Of a DNA stretch of 22,500 nt, positions 10,343 to 19,059 are shown in pieces. The first letter of the stretch is position 1; each line of letters starts with the position of its first letter. The notes below the pieces were generated by a model. The model was given only the letters and a program-made list of their open reading frames with translations, was not told the DNA's origin and ran no database searches. Source of the stretch: Chrysomallon squamiferum (taxonomy: Eukaryota; Mollusca; Gastropoda; Neomphalida; Peltospiridae); contig CM022675.1 of NCBI GenBank assembly GCA_012295275.1, positions 11,364,516 through 11,387,015 on the forward strand. Direction: 5' to 3'. Position numbers and translations under genes: made by a program.

Positions 10343-10457
10343 TACTATTATTATTATTACTATTATTATTATTATATTACTATTATTACTACTTCTACTA
10401 TTATTATTATTATTATTATTATTTCTATTACTATTACTATTACTATTATTACTTTTA
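9800..10457. repeat. Giant compound triplet array (TAA, GTT/GGT, TTA/CTA)
   Basis: It starts with ACA/AAC triplets, becomes (TAA)n at 9863-9920, then GTT/GGT/CTT units, then about 450 bases of TTA and CTA. An inner block repeats at a 152-base offset: about 10213-10304 matches about 10365-10456, including the landmark 'tatattactattattac'. The 284- and 174-codon plus-strand frames are poly-Leu, poly-Tyr and poly-Ile translations of the array in different phases, not proteins. Confidence 0.95.
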
Positions 10458-10560
10458 TAGCCACTGGGAGTCACGACTTTTCAACGCGCATTGATCTGGC
10501 AGCAGCTGATGTCAGTAATCTACACAGTTTTGATGACGACACTGGTAACAAATTGGAGAA
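10458..10560. other. Short unique segment between triplet arrays
   Basis: About 100 bases of complex sequence separate the TTA/CTA array from the GTA-type array. No gene was seen. Confidence 0.4.
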
Positions 10561-10885
10561 GTCGTAGTAGCAGTAGTAGTGATTATAATGGGGCTGTAAC
10601 AGTCGTTGTGGTGGAAGTAGTAACAGTACTACAGCAGATAATAAGAGTAGCAGTTGTTGTAAATTTACTTGTAGTAGAAATAGTTACATTTGCAGGAGAA
10701 ATATAAATAACAGTAGTAGTAGTAATAATAACAGTTATAAAAGAAGTAGTAATAATAATGGTTATATAATCGCTGGAGCAGTAGTAATAATAATATGTGT
10801 CGTTGTGGTAGCAGTAGCAGTTGTAATAATAGTAGTTGAAGTAGTGGTAGTAGTATAATAGTGGTTGTAGTAGCAGTAATAACCT
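10561..10885. repeat. Decayed GTA/AAT/GTT triplet array
   Basis: GTA, AAT, GTT and GCA triplets persist for over 300 bases with many substitutions. In strand sense it is the complement of the neighbouring TTA/CTA array. Open frames across it come from the triplet periodicity. Confidence 0.75.
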
Positions 10886-10914
10886 CAATAAGTGTCAAAT
10901 ATATATATTTAACT

Positions 10915-10987
10915 AAATGTATATTATATTATATTATATTATATTATATTATATTATGTTATATTATATTATATTTATATTATATTA

Positions 10988-11021
<34 letters not shown>

Positions 11022-11098
11022 ATTATATTTATATTATATTAAATTATATTATATTATATTATGTTATGTTATGTTATGTTATATTATATTTATATTTT
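10915..11098. repeat. (ATATT)n pentanucleotide array
   Basis: ATATT units, with ATGTT variants at about 11059-11083, enclose a short TTA run (about 10990-11020). Confidence 0.9.
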
Positions 11099-11102
11099 TA
11101 TG

Positions 11103-11118
11103 ATTATTATTATTATTA

Positions 11119-11162
<44 letters not shown>

Positions 11163-11185
11163 TATTATTATATTATCTATTATAT
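11103..11185. repeat. (TTA)n microsatellite
   Basis: TTA units broken by two TATA slips. Confidence 0.9.
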
Positions 11186-11194
11186 ATTATATAT

Positions 11195-11520
11195 TATGTT
11201 TTATACGTGTAATCCAATACAGGAGAAGGAAAAAGAGAAAATCGATGCTGTGTGAAATAAACACAATATGAAACCGACTCGACGTTCACCCAGCTAGTGA
11301 AATATGACGGAGGTAAAATACATCGCACAGATGCTTGAAATGCGCGCAGCGTGAGCCAAGAAAACAGCCTCGCTTTACACGCTACCCTACATAATACACG
11401 CGGCTGAAATACACAGCGTAGCAGATAATCCGGGAATAATCGTATTAATCCGTTAGTAACATGATCTGTATTAACCATATGTTAATAAGATCGCCGAGTG
11501 CCTTACAATATGTCGCATCG
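11195..11520. promoter_or_regulatory. Unique CpG-containing island
   Basis: About 320 bases of complex sequence of higher GC. A 94-codon minus-strand frame (11194-11478, starting MVNTDHVTNGLIRLFPDY) covers it. The frame is not repeat-derived, but I recognise no domain and no flanking splice sites, so I treat it as non-coding or uncertain. It is another candidate conserved non-coding element. Confidence 0.35.
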
Positions 11521-11741
11521 AAGAAAGAAAGAAAGAAAAAAAAAAACCTTGGCTGAAAATGGGTGTATTATGTTTTTTCGGGGATTAAAGTATGACAATT
11601 TGTAACAAATATAGAAAAACAACCGCACGGAAATGAAACCGCAGGGGTTGGATTAGGTCTGGTAAGAGATCCTAGTATCTGTTTGCAACGAAGAACCGAG
11701 GGTTATAATTTTTTTTCTTTTTTTTTTTTTTTTTTTTTTTT
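11521..11741. other. GAAA patch, unique DNA and poly-T tract
   Basis: A GAAA/A-rich patch at 11520-11547, about 160 bases of unique DNA, then T/CTTT with about 26 continuous T ending at 11741. Confidence 0.7.
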
Positions 11742-11890
11742 GGTGTAGTGTGGTGATGTTTTCGTTTCAGTTTTAGCTGAAGAAAGAAATTTGGATGTGA
11801 AGATTTTTTTTTGTTGTTGTTGATAACTTGTCCCGACAGGAAATGTTTACTGAATTTTATAACCAAGTTAAATAACTCAAATTTCTTCCG

Positions 11891-12032
11891 TTATTATTAT
11901 TATTATTATTATCACAATTGATACTGTTACTACTACTACTACTATTGCTGTTATTATTATTATTAGTAGTAGTAGTATTGTTAGTATTACAATTACTGCT
12001 ACTGCTGCTACTACTACTACTACTACTACCAC

Positions 12033-12095
<63 letters not shown>

Positions 12096-12110
12096 TATTA
12101 TATTTGTCCA
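11891..12110. repeat. Compound TTA/CTA/GTA/CTG triplet array
   Basis: The order is TTA, CTA, GCT, TTA, GTA, then GCT/CTA, then a long TTA run (12031-12090). On the minus strand it reads as poly-Asn and poly-Ser. Confidence 0.95.
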
Positions 12111-12250
12111 AATAAAATAGTAGCAGTAGTTGTAGTAGAAGAATATTAATTTTAAAATATTCCAGCTTGAAGATCAATATTCGCGTTAACAGCAGAAATA
12201 TTATTATTTCGGCTTTTAGCATTTGTAGTAGTTCTAAACAGTTGTTTAAA
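12111..12250. other. Spacer between facing triplet arrays
   Basis: About 140 bases of AT-rich, partly GTA-triplet-like sequence. No gene was seen. Confidence 0.4.
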
Positions 12251-12257
12251 TAATAAC

Positions 12258-12304
<47 letters not shown>
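12251..12304. repeat. (AAT)n microsatellite
   Basis: About 17 AAT units, inverted relative to the (TTA)n run at 12031-12090. Confidence 0.95.
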
Positions 12305-12306
<2 letters not shown>

Positions 12307-12711
12307 TAGTTTAGACAGCATGATAATGCGGTATCGTAAAAACGAGTAGATTATTACTAAAATCAATGTGAATGCTATTAGATTTTTAAACGCACATACA
12401 TATATTCATAAGCACGTACATAAACAATTTAGAATCGATGGGCTGGCACAGAATGATAATGTATTCAGATTTGCACATCACAGACACCTCCATTAATAGC
12501 GATAAATACTCACAAATTTGAACGTATGTGTCATGTTAAATGTCATTGTTAGTTTTTTTTTTTTTTAAATACAACATAATAAAATAAATAAATAAATTCT
12601 GAGTGCGTGTACACTAATAATTTTACTGTTGTACTGGTTTTGGTATTGTTCTCTCGGACAAATATACAACTGTTATTGCTCTTATCGTTGTTATTAAAAT
12701 TACTAAATATT
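12305..12711. other. AT-rich non-repetitive segment
   Basis: Mixed AT-rich DNA with a T14 run at about 12553. No coding or RNA gene was recognised. Confidence 0.4.
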
Positions 12712-12782
12712 AATAATAATAATAATAATAATAGTAATAATAATAATAATAAGAAGAAGAAGAAGAAGAAGAAGGAGAAAAA
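12712..12782. repeat. (AAT)n to (AAG)n array
   Basis: AAT units turn into AAG units (about 12752-12774) without loss of the 3-bp phase. Confidence 0.9.
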
Positions 12783-12814
12783 ATAAAAGAAGAATTTACT
12801 GTAGAATATAAAAG

Positions 12815-13002
12815 TTAATTCAGTTCCGTTTTATTATTTTATTATTATTATTACTACTACAACTGCTACTACTACTATTACTGTTGCTGCTGCTGTTGCT
12901 GCTACTACTATTATTTTGTAAAAAAAAAAAAAATATATATATATATAGTTTTAAAATTATTATTTAGCTATTTGTTGTGGTTTTGTTGTGGTTTTTTTTT
13001 TT
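12815..13002 (+). repeat. Duplicated cassette, copy A
   Basis: It begins ttaattcagttccg, contains a TTA/CTA/CTG triplet core, a 'ttttgtaaaaaaa' segment and an AT-rich patch, and ends attatttagctatttgttg, then tggttttgttgtgg. The unique edges match copy B at 13765-13980 with only scattered differences, so this is a real duplication and not chance repeat similarity. Confidence 0.75.
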
Positions 13003-13764
13003 TTGTTCCTTACGATATTTTTCCTTATTTTATAAAATTAAATCAGCTAAAACAAAAGCCGTAAATGAAAACAAAAATGTTGATTAGAAAATAATAAAAA
13101 TAATAAAATAATAAAATCAAAATAACTATATATTTGTTTATTTGTTTGTTTGTTTGTTTGTTTGTTTTTTATTTGTTTTTAAATTTGAGAAAGTTGAGTA
13201 TTTAATGTCTATAAGACACTTTTTTTTTTTCTTTTTTCTTTTCTACTTCTTCTTTTTCTATTATGCCTATGGACATTTTGTAACAACACATCACGGTTCA
13301 TGTGTTATGATTGGGCCTCTGTCTATGTTCAGCCAACCATAAAATATTCTCGCGACATTTACCGTCTTTTTTTTTCTTTTCACAACGTGCGTAAAAATCG
13401 CAGTTTATGAGTGAGAAACTTAAGAAGAAGAGAATCACAAAGTTTCAGCTTCTTCCTTTAAACATAATCTTCTTTTAAATAAACCACGTTATAGGTGATA
13501 GTTAAATTGGGGGAAAAAACAACAACAAAAAACCCCCAAAACATAGTAAAGAAACGAAGGAAAAAAAAACAACATTATTAATACTAATAAACTTGTCTTT
13601 TTATGGCTAGTAAAACATGTTTTTGTGTGTTTAACGGAACAAAAATGAGATTTGTGGTATGTCATTAGTATTTTATTTAGCTATGTGGTTTTTTTTTGGT
13701 TTTTTTGTTACACTTTTATGATTGATATTTTATTTTTATGTTATTATTACTATTATTATTATTA
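13003..13764. other. Segment between the duplicated cassettes
   Basis: AT-rich sequence with a GTTT array (13136-13169), T/CT tracts at 13220-13260 and unique DNA from 13260 to about 13720. The 66-codon plus-strand frame here is not convincing. No gene is supported. Confidence 0.45.
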
Positions 13765-13779
13765 TTAATTCAGTTCCGG

Positions 13780-13833
<54 letters not shown>

Positions 13834-13980
13834 TACTACTACTACTACTACTACTACTGCTACTACTACTACTACTGCTGCTGCTATTGCTACTACTACT
13901 GTTTGTAAAAAAAATATCTATAGATTTTTTTTTTTTTAATTATTATTTAGTTATTTGTTATGGTTTTGTTGTGTTTTTTT
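13765..13980 (+). repeat. Duplicated cassette, copy B
   Basis: It has the same order as copy A: ttaattcagttccgg edge, triplet core, tttgtaaaaaaaatatctata, T run and attatttagttatttgtta, then tggttttgttgtg edge. The triplet core is longer here, with more TTA and CTA units, so it expanded or contracted after duplication. Both copies are in the same orientation, 950 bases apart. Confidence 0.75.
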
Positions 13981-14028
13981 ATTATTATTATTATTGTTGT
14001 TGTAGTTGTTGTTGTTGTTGTTGTTGCA

Positions 14029-14065
<37 letters not shown>
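13981..14065. repeat. TTA/TTG triplet array
   Basis: TTA, then GTT, then TTA units; it follows copy B directly and has no counterpart after copy A. Confidence 0.85.
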
Positions 14066-14225
14066 TATTTTGTTAGCTGTTTATTTTTTCTTTGCTTACT
14101 GTTCTTGTTATTACACATTTTTCATTAAATTTTCATTTTACATATTTTTATAATACTATATTTTTATGTATCAAACCTTCTTTTCATTTGTTCATATTTT
14201 AACAGGCATTAAATTGTTTATATCA
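14066..14225. other. AT-rich spacer
   Basis: T-rich, without clear repeats. No gene was seen. Confidence 0.4.
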
Positions 14226-14272
14226 ACAACAATAACAAAACAACAAAAACAGTAGTAGTAGCAGTGACAGTC

Positions 14273-14303
<31 letters not shown>

Positions 14304-14326
14304 AATAGTAATAATAATAAAAATGA
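14226..14326. repeat. CAA / GTA / AAT triplet array
   Basis: CAA units, then GTA (purest at 14273-14302), then AAT. Confidence 0.85.
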
Positions 14327-14708
14327 TTGTCATTCTTACTGTCATTGTCATAGATATTTTATAAAATATAAAATATTAATAAAATATTTCGACATAATAA
14401 AAATGTTAATATGTGATTATGCAAAATTCTTCACAAATATTATTGTTCTAAACTGCAACAATAATAAAATGCATTTTAAAAAGTAATAAAAATATCATTA
14501 AAAAACAGTAAAACCTGCGTTTGAAAGTAATAAATATAATGAAAAGTAATAAAAAAAAAACCCGCAGTAAATATATTAAAATATATCTTTTTCAATATGC
14601 TAATGTTATGATAACACTTTACAAGAGTTTAAACACACACAAAAAAAATCCTAAAAAATAAAAATAACCGAAAACAAATACAACGACTGAAAATTATAAA
14701 ATGTAAAA
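14327..14708. other. AT-rich non-repetitive stretch
   Basis: Highly A-rich DNA with recurring 'aaaatatta' and 'agtaataaaa' phrases. No gene was seen. Confidence 0.4.
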
Positions 14709-14768
14709 AGGTAGCAGTAGCAGCAGCAGCAACAACAACAACAACTACTACTACAACTAATAGTAGTA

Positions 14769-14801
<33 letters not shown>

Positions 14802-14922
14802 GTAATACTAGTACTACTGATAATAATAATAATAATAATAATAATAATAGTACTACTACTACTATTGATAATATTAATAATAAAAACTATAACAACAATA
14901 ATAATAATAATAATAATAATCT
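14709..14922. repeat. Compound GCA/CAA/CTA/TAA triplet array
   Basis: Ordered blocks of GCA, ACA, ACT, GTA, then AAT with GTACTA interruptions. Confidence 0.9.
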
Positions 14923-15589
14923 AATAAATTACAGAAAATAACTGTTTAAAAATATTTCTATATAAAAGTATTTTTTATGACTTTTCTGTTTTTCTTGTTT
15001 TGTTTTTTTATTTTTATAATTTTTTAATTTATTTTCTAATATTTTTTTTAACTGCACAGAAAAATAAACATTATCTCCATTTTGGAATTTAAAAAACTCT
15101 AAACATAAGAATAAAGCTACTTCATAAAGTATTATGCTTTTCTTTCTTTTTTATTTTATTTAAATTATTTTATATTATTTTATTTCTATTTTATTTTATT
15201 ACTGAAAAGAACTTAACAAAAATATCTTCAGTTACTAATTAAAAATTAGTCAGTTATTAACAACACCTCTTTATTTTATTTTATTTTATTTTTTTATTTT
15301 ACTAAAATTAAGAATGTAACCACAGCTATTTCACAAAACAAAATTTTACCAGTAATTTTGCTTAAGAGAGAAAAAAAAATATGTAAACACAGTTTTTCAG
15401 TAATTTAACTGCAGGGTTCGGATTTATGAATCAGTGACATTTTCTTTACTCATTATAAACAAAAAGATAAAAAAAAAATATATATATACTTGTTTAGAAT
15501 ATTAGAAATCGTTAAAAAATAAAGAATGAAAGAAAAGAAAATGTTCTTAATGGATAAATAATAACCGGCTACTTTTTTAAATTTATTTT
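14923..15589. other. AT-rich stretch with (TTTTA) patches
   Basis: Unique AT-rich DNA with TTTTA-type patches at about 15150-15200 and 15270-15300. No coding region was seen. Confidence 0.45.
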
Positions 15590-15622
15590 AGTTTAGTTTA
15601 GTTTAGTTTATTATTATTAATT

Positions 15623-15652
<30 letters not shown>
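15590..15652. repeat. (GTTTA)4 and (GTT)9
   Basis: Four TTTAG units, a short TTA patch, then nine GTT units. Confidence 0.9.
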
Positions 15653-15653
<1 letters not shown>

Positions 15654-15846
15654 GTGAAAATATTTGTTGATCTCAAGATTATGTCATGCGCATGTGAAAT
15701 AAAAATGTTATTATTATTGTGTGTTTTTTATTATTATAAATATATGTTTATTTTTATTTTAGTGTTTCTTTCTTTTTTCTGGATTTTTGTTTGTTTGTTT
15801 TTTTCAGACTGAATACAAAATATTCAAAAAGTAGAATGTAAAGTAA
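15653..15846. other. AT-rich spacer
   Basis: About 190 bases with no gene or strong repeat. Confidence 0.4.
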
Positions 15847-15848
15847 TC

Positions 15849-15890
<42 letters not shown>

Positions 15891-15998
15891 TTATGAATAA
15901 TATGAATATGAATAATACAAAATACTTCTACTACTAATAACAGTATAATAATAATAATAATAATCATAATAATAATAATAATAATAATAGTAATAATC

Positions 15999-16035
<37 letters not shown>

Positions 16036-16050
16036 TAATAATAAACATAA
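15847..16050. repeat. (AAT)n arrays with ATC/CTA interruptions
   Basis: Three AAT runs are separated by ATG/ACT-containing spacers. The reverse-strand poly-Ile frame is repeat translation. Confidence 0.95.
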
Positions 16051-16077
16051 CAGCTCTAATAAACAGAAGAAACCAAA

Positions 16078-16111
16078 TAAACTAACAAATAAACAAATAA
16101 ACAAATAAATA
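16078..16111. repeat. (AAATAAAC)n
   Basis: About four copies of an AAATAAAC-type octamer. Confidence 0.8.
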
Positions 16112-16410
16112 AGACATTTGTTCAAACAGCCGCTAGCAAATTCAGTTACGTTACGTTACAAAACAATACATTTCCTTGATGCCCTTTGAATAACCTAACA
16201 CCTCCTTTCATAATTAATATTTTAATTCTGATTTCTCTATGTCCTGACCCCAGAAGAGTTAGGGTCGACTTGTGTGTGTGGTTGTTACAAAGACGAGGTG
16301 ACATCTGAGAAACCCACAAAGTAATATATTGAAGATAGAATGACAAACTGGATTTACGTGCTAACTTTAATGTACATAAGACGATGTTAGTTGTGTCAGA
16401 AAAAGATGAA
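16112..16410. other. Unique island, about 300 bp
   Basis: Moderate-complexity sequence starting with tandem TTACG (16144-16157). A 66-codon minus-strand frame (16146-16346) has no recognisable domain and no clear splice sites. It is a candidate conserved non-coding element at low confidence. Confidence 0.35.
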
Positions 16411-16560
16411 GAGGTTAAATAAATAAATGTGTAAATAGTAGATAAATAAATAAATGTGTAAATAGTAAATAAATAAATGTGTAAATTGTAAATAAATAAA
16501 TGTGTAAATTGTAAATAAATAAATGTGTAAATAGTAAATAAATAAATAAATAAATGTAAA
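16411..16560. repeat. 23-bp minisatellite, about six copies
   Basis: The unit taaataaataaatgtgtaaa + tag is repeated with one- or four-base length changes and A/T variation in 'aatagt' versus 'aattgt'. It is AAAT-derived but has a true higher-order period. Confidence 0.85.
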
Positions 16561-16617
16561 TTTTGTCTTGTTTACTAGCGAGAATGCTATACTAATAATA
16601 CTTTAAAAAATGTATTT

Positions 16618-16642
16618 AATAATAATAATAATAATAATAATC

Positions 16643-16676
<34 letters not shown>

Positions 16677-16695
16677 TAATAATAAGAATAATAAT
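16618..16695. repeat. (TAA)n microsatellite
   Basis: About 24 TAA units with three interruptions. Confidence 0.95.
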
Positions 16696-16761
16696 ATTGT
16701 TCTTGTTTTGTCATAACATTGTTTTTTTACAAAATGTTGTTTTTGTGTTTATTTGTTTGTG

Positions 16762-16767
<6 letters not shown>

Positions 16768-16831
<64 letters not shown>
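16768..16831. repeat. (TTA)21 microsatellite
   Basis: A pure TTA run, inverted relative to the TAA run 75 bases to its left. Confidence 0.95.
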
Positions 16832-16943
16832 GTATTTAATTATTTTAGTAGCAAATATTTAAGATGATTTTTTCATGAATAATAATACTGAATAATGTAA
16901 TTAAAGTAAACTTTTTAAACTGATTTGTATTGTTTTTTGTTCT

Positions 16944-17050
16944 TGCTGCTATTATTATATTATTATCATAATTATTATTATTATAATTATTATAATTATA
17001 TTATCATCATCATCATCATCATTATCATGATTATCATTATTACTGCTGCT
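16944..17050. repeat. TTA / TAAT / ATC triplet-like array
   Basis: CTG and TTA units, then AATT palindromic variants, then (ATC)7 and CTG. Confidence 0.85.
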
Positions 17051-17159
17051 CACTTAGGATAACAATTTGTTTTGTATTATTATTTCTGTTTTTATTATTA
17101 TTATTACTAAAAATAAATTACAAAAACAAAAAGTATAAATCAAAATATATATTATTAAA

Positions 17160-17340
17160 ATAGAAGTTAACATCAACAAGGCCATACATAACCGATCGAC
17201 TATAATCTACATAAAAACCTAACAATTAATAATTCATACTGAATATAAGCTAACACATCCCATAATCAATGTTAATTCAGAGATAATTAATACTAATGTA
17301 TGTGAAAAACGGTACGGCATCGCTGTCTTTGTTGTGTTCG
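17160..17340. promoter_or_regulatory. TAAT-rich intron segment beside the coding exon
   Basis: This non-repetitive stretch holds several homeodomain core motifs: aattaataatt (17224-17234), cataatcaat (17261-17270), gttaattc (17271-17278) and ataattaatactaatg (17283-17298). Homeobox genes often carry auto- or cross-regulatory sites close to the gene. In DNA this AT-rich such cores also arise by chance, so regulatory function is only a suggestion. Confidence 0.25.
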
Positions 17341-17415
17341 ATTCGCGTTTTTTTTTTCGGCTTAAAAAAATGTAAATAAATTTTACTCAAAAAACACAAA
17401 ATTTCTCTTCCTTAC

Positions 17416-17896
17416 CTTGCACCGAAGAATCCGATTGTCCGCTGGAACAGTTCAGCTCCCGGGCGTGCAGCGGCAGAGCCCCTGGGGTCATATCGGGGTA
17501 GAATCCACCGTTAGGGTAGCTGGGCGGATGGCCCGGGTTGTACATGTCGCTGTAGAGGGAGGAGTAATTCCTCATGGGTAACGAGTTCATACCCCCGAGC
17601 TGAGGTATCTGACGGCAGCTGTTCAGATAATCACCACCGAACGTATTGTACGCCGTCTTGCTGTTCATCGAAAACGAAGGACCGAGCTGAAGGTTCGAGT
17701 AGGAGCTCATGGCGCACGAATTGTGAGGTACGAGGCTGTCGTTTCCGTAGCCGCCCCACCCGTTCTGTCCCGAGGACAGCGCCGACCTGGCCACGGAATC
17801 CTGACCCCCGGGACTCCCGGGGAGTATGCCCGAACTCGTGATGGTGGGGTAGAAAGAAAGCCCTGGGTGAGCCAGGAGATTATTTGCCGACTCCAT
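17416..17896 (-). CDS. First coding exon of a developmental transcription factor, possibly posterior Hox-like
   Basis: This exon encodes about 160 residues plus the first base of the next codon (phase 1). The ATG has A at -3 and G at +4, and an in-frame TGA lies three codons upstream, so the N-terminus is well defined. The exon ends at a good 5' splice site, CAAG|GTAAGG; reading on gives only nine more residues before a stop. The protein starts MESANNLLAHPGLSFYP and is rich in Ser, Gly, Asn, Pro and Tyr. A single Trp sits at residue 47 in NGWGGYG, and a Tyr/Pro-rich segment spans about residues 110-140. It is low-charge and probably disordered, with no signal peptide, membrane segment or DNA-binding domain. 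Its GC and CpG content stands far above its surroundings, as expected of coding DNA. A non-conserved N-terminus cut off by an intron before the DNA-binding domain is typical of Hox and other homeobox genes. No YPWM hexapeptide is present, which argues for a posterior (Abd-B/Post) class, but I cannot confirm the family. Another homeobox or forkhead regulator is possible. Confidence 0.75.
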
Positions 17897-17911
17897 TATC
17901 GTTCATACCAC
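17897..17911 (-). other. 5' UTR part of the coding exon, after the 3' splice site
   Basis: The minus strand reads tctttctttttag|GTGGTATGAACGATA before the main ATG. The pyrimidine stretch and AG form a plausible 3' splice site, so the exon should start at 17911. These 15 bases hold an in-frame TGA, which rules out N-terminal extension, and an out-of-frame ATG at 17906. That ATG opens a nine-codon frame ending in TAA at 17880, inside the coding sequence. The pyrimidine tract is short and is preceded by two long A runs on this strand, which is unusual for a 3' splice site. Confidence 0.65.
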
Positions 17912-17932
17912 CTAAAAAGAAAGACATTTTTA

Positions 17933-17972
17933 TTTTTTTTTTTTTTTTTTTTTTTTATTTTTTTTTTTTTTT
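17933..17972. repeat. Poly-T tract beside the splice acceptor
   Basis: Two T runs split by one A; on the transcribed strand this is poly-A directly upstream of the 3' splice site of the coding exon. Confidence 0.95.
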
Positions 17973-18125
17973 GTTTGTTGTTAGATCTCACCAGCAGCCA
18001 AGGGGAGGTAACTATGGAGTTGAATTTAATTAAAACAATATGGAGTCTTGTAAAGATTGTGTATATTTTTGAATAATTTTTTTTGTCTTCTCCCTCTCTC
18101 ATTTAAAATAAAAACAAAAATTAAA

Positions 18126-18163
18126 AAAGAAAGAAAGAAAGAAAGAAAAAGAAAAAGAAAAAA
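18126..18163. repeat. (GAAA)n
   Basis: Five clean AAAG units, then AAAAAG variants. Confidence 0.85.
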
Positions 18164-18887
18164 GGAAAATAAAAATCATAATAAACCATGATAATAAAAT
18201 AAACGGTTACGAACGGGTTACCTAACTCGTGTTTACAATGCACAACGCTCTGACTACAACTGACATGTGCATTTCACGTGTTGATTAAACCTGCCAACAA
18301 CTTGAATATTTATCGCTTCGCTCCTTCCAGTCCTTCTTTTTTTTCTTTCCTCGACTTTATTTTTATACTTACTTATAAACCACAGCCTGCACACGAAACA
18401 AAAAACCCCCACTATCACACCATATTTAAACACATAATTCCAGTTTAATAGTCGTATTCACTTGCGCGGACTCAACACTCGGCAGTAACGACGAAAATAA
18501 AAGAAAAATAAAAACAACATTTTCGTGTCTGCGTGTCACAAGAGAAAAAAAAAACACCGGCGCACACACACACACACTAGAGGAAAACGTACAAAACACG
18601 CAAATCACCTAAAGACGGGGTTTTAAACGTGTAATTTTACGCATGAGTTGGTTTTCCCCCCGTGTAGGAAAAGAAAAAAAAGCGTACAAATTACAGCGTT
18701 GTCTTTCTTGCCCGTTATCTATCGGGTCATCTTCTAAAAGTCATGCGAAACGATTGGTCATTTCCCCCCGTACTGTATCCATGAATCGGAAATAAAACGG
18801 CAATTTCGCCTTGTCGATCCGAAACTGATATCTCAGTTACTAGCGAGAGACAAAACACACCCACATTCTATCGATATCCGTTTTAAA

Positions 18888-18983
18888 AAAAATAAAATAA
18901 AATAAAATAAATAAATAAATAAAAAAAAATAAAAAATATAAATAACTATAATAATAAATAATAACAATAAATACTAAATAATA

Positions 18984-19014
<31 letters not shown>

Positions 19015-19017
19015 TAT
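18888..19017. repeat. (AAAAT)n-(AAAT)n-(AAT)n
   Basis: Unit length shortens stepwise from five to four to three bases along the block. Confidence 0.85.
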
Positions 19018-19059
19018 ATAATAAAATTAATACTGTAAACACACCGCTGAAATACTTAC

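Larger units (their letters stand above)
17912..19059 (-). other. 5' UTR intron
   Basis: The intron is bounded by GTAAGTATT at its 5' end (19059 downward), a very good donor, and tctttctttttag at its 3' end (17912). Its length is about 1.15 kb. It contains a split 40-base poly-A tract on the transcribed strand next to the acceptor, GAAA repeats (18126-18163), a non-repetitive core (about 18180-18880) with one CACGTG at 18275-18280, and an AAAAT/AAAT/AAT block (18888-19017). No open reading frame of interest was seen. The intron is inferred from splice-site sequence only. Confidence 0.6.

Noticed and set aside
9713-10567. 284-codon plus-strand open frame
   Set aside because: It is the translation of TTA/CTA/TAA triplets as poly-Leu, poly-Tyr and poly-Ile; other phases of the same array are open too, and no domain or splice support exists.
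11857-12366. 169-codon minus-strand frame rich in Asn, Ser and Tyr
   Set aside because: It follows AAT and GTA triplets; homopolymeric Asn and Ser would be expected from the repeats alone.
13722-14153. 143-codon plus-strand frame
   Set aside because: Poly-Leu, poly-Tyr and Cys runs derive from TTA, CTA and TTG triplets of duplicated cassette B and the following array.
15591-15611. (TTTAG)n as telomere-like repeat
   Set aside because: Only four units, and not the TTAGGG or TTAGG repeat of animals; it fits the general TTTA microsatellite background.
17387-17415. Extension of the coding exon to its stop codon
   Set aside because: The last nine residues lie after a consensus donor (CAAG|GTAAGG), so they are more likely intron. 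A retained-intron short form is possible but has no visible polyadenylation signal just after it.
17723-18076. 117-codon plus-strand frame opposite the coding exon
   Set aside because: Antisense shadow of the exon that runs into poly-Phe from the T tract.
17896-18102. 68-codon minus-strand frame abutting the start codon
   Set aside because: Poly-Lys from the A-rich strand, located in the predicted leader intron and in a different frame from the main protein.
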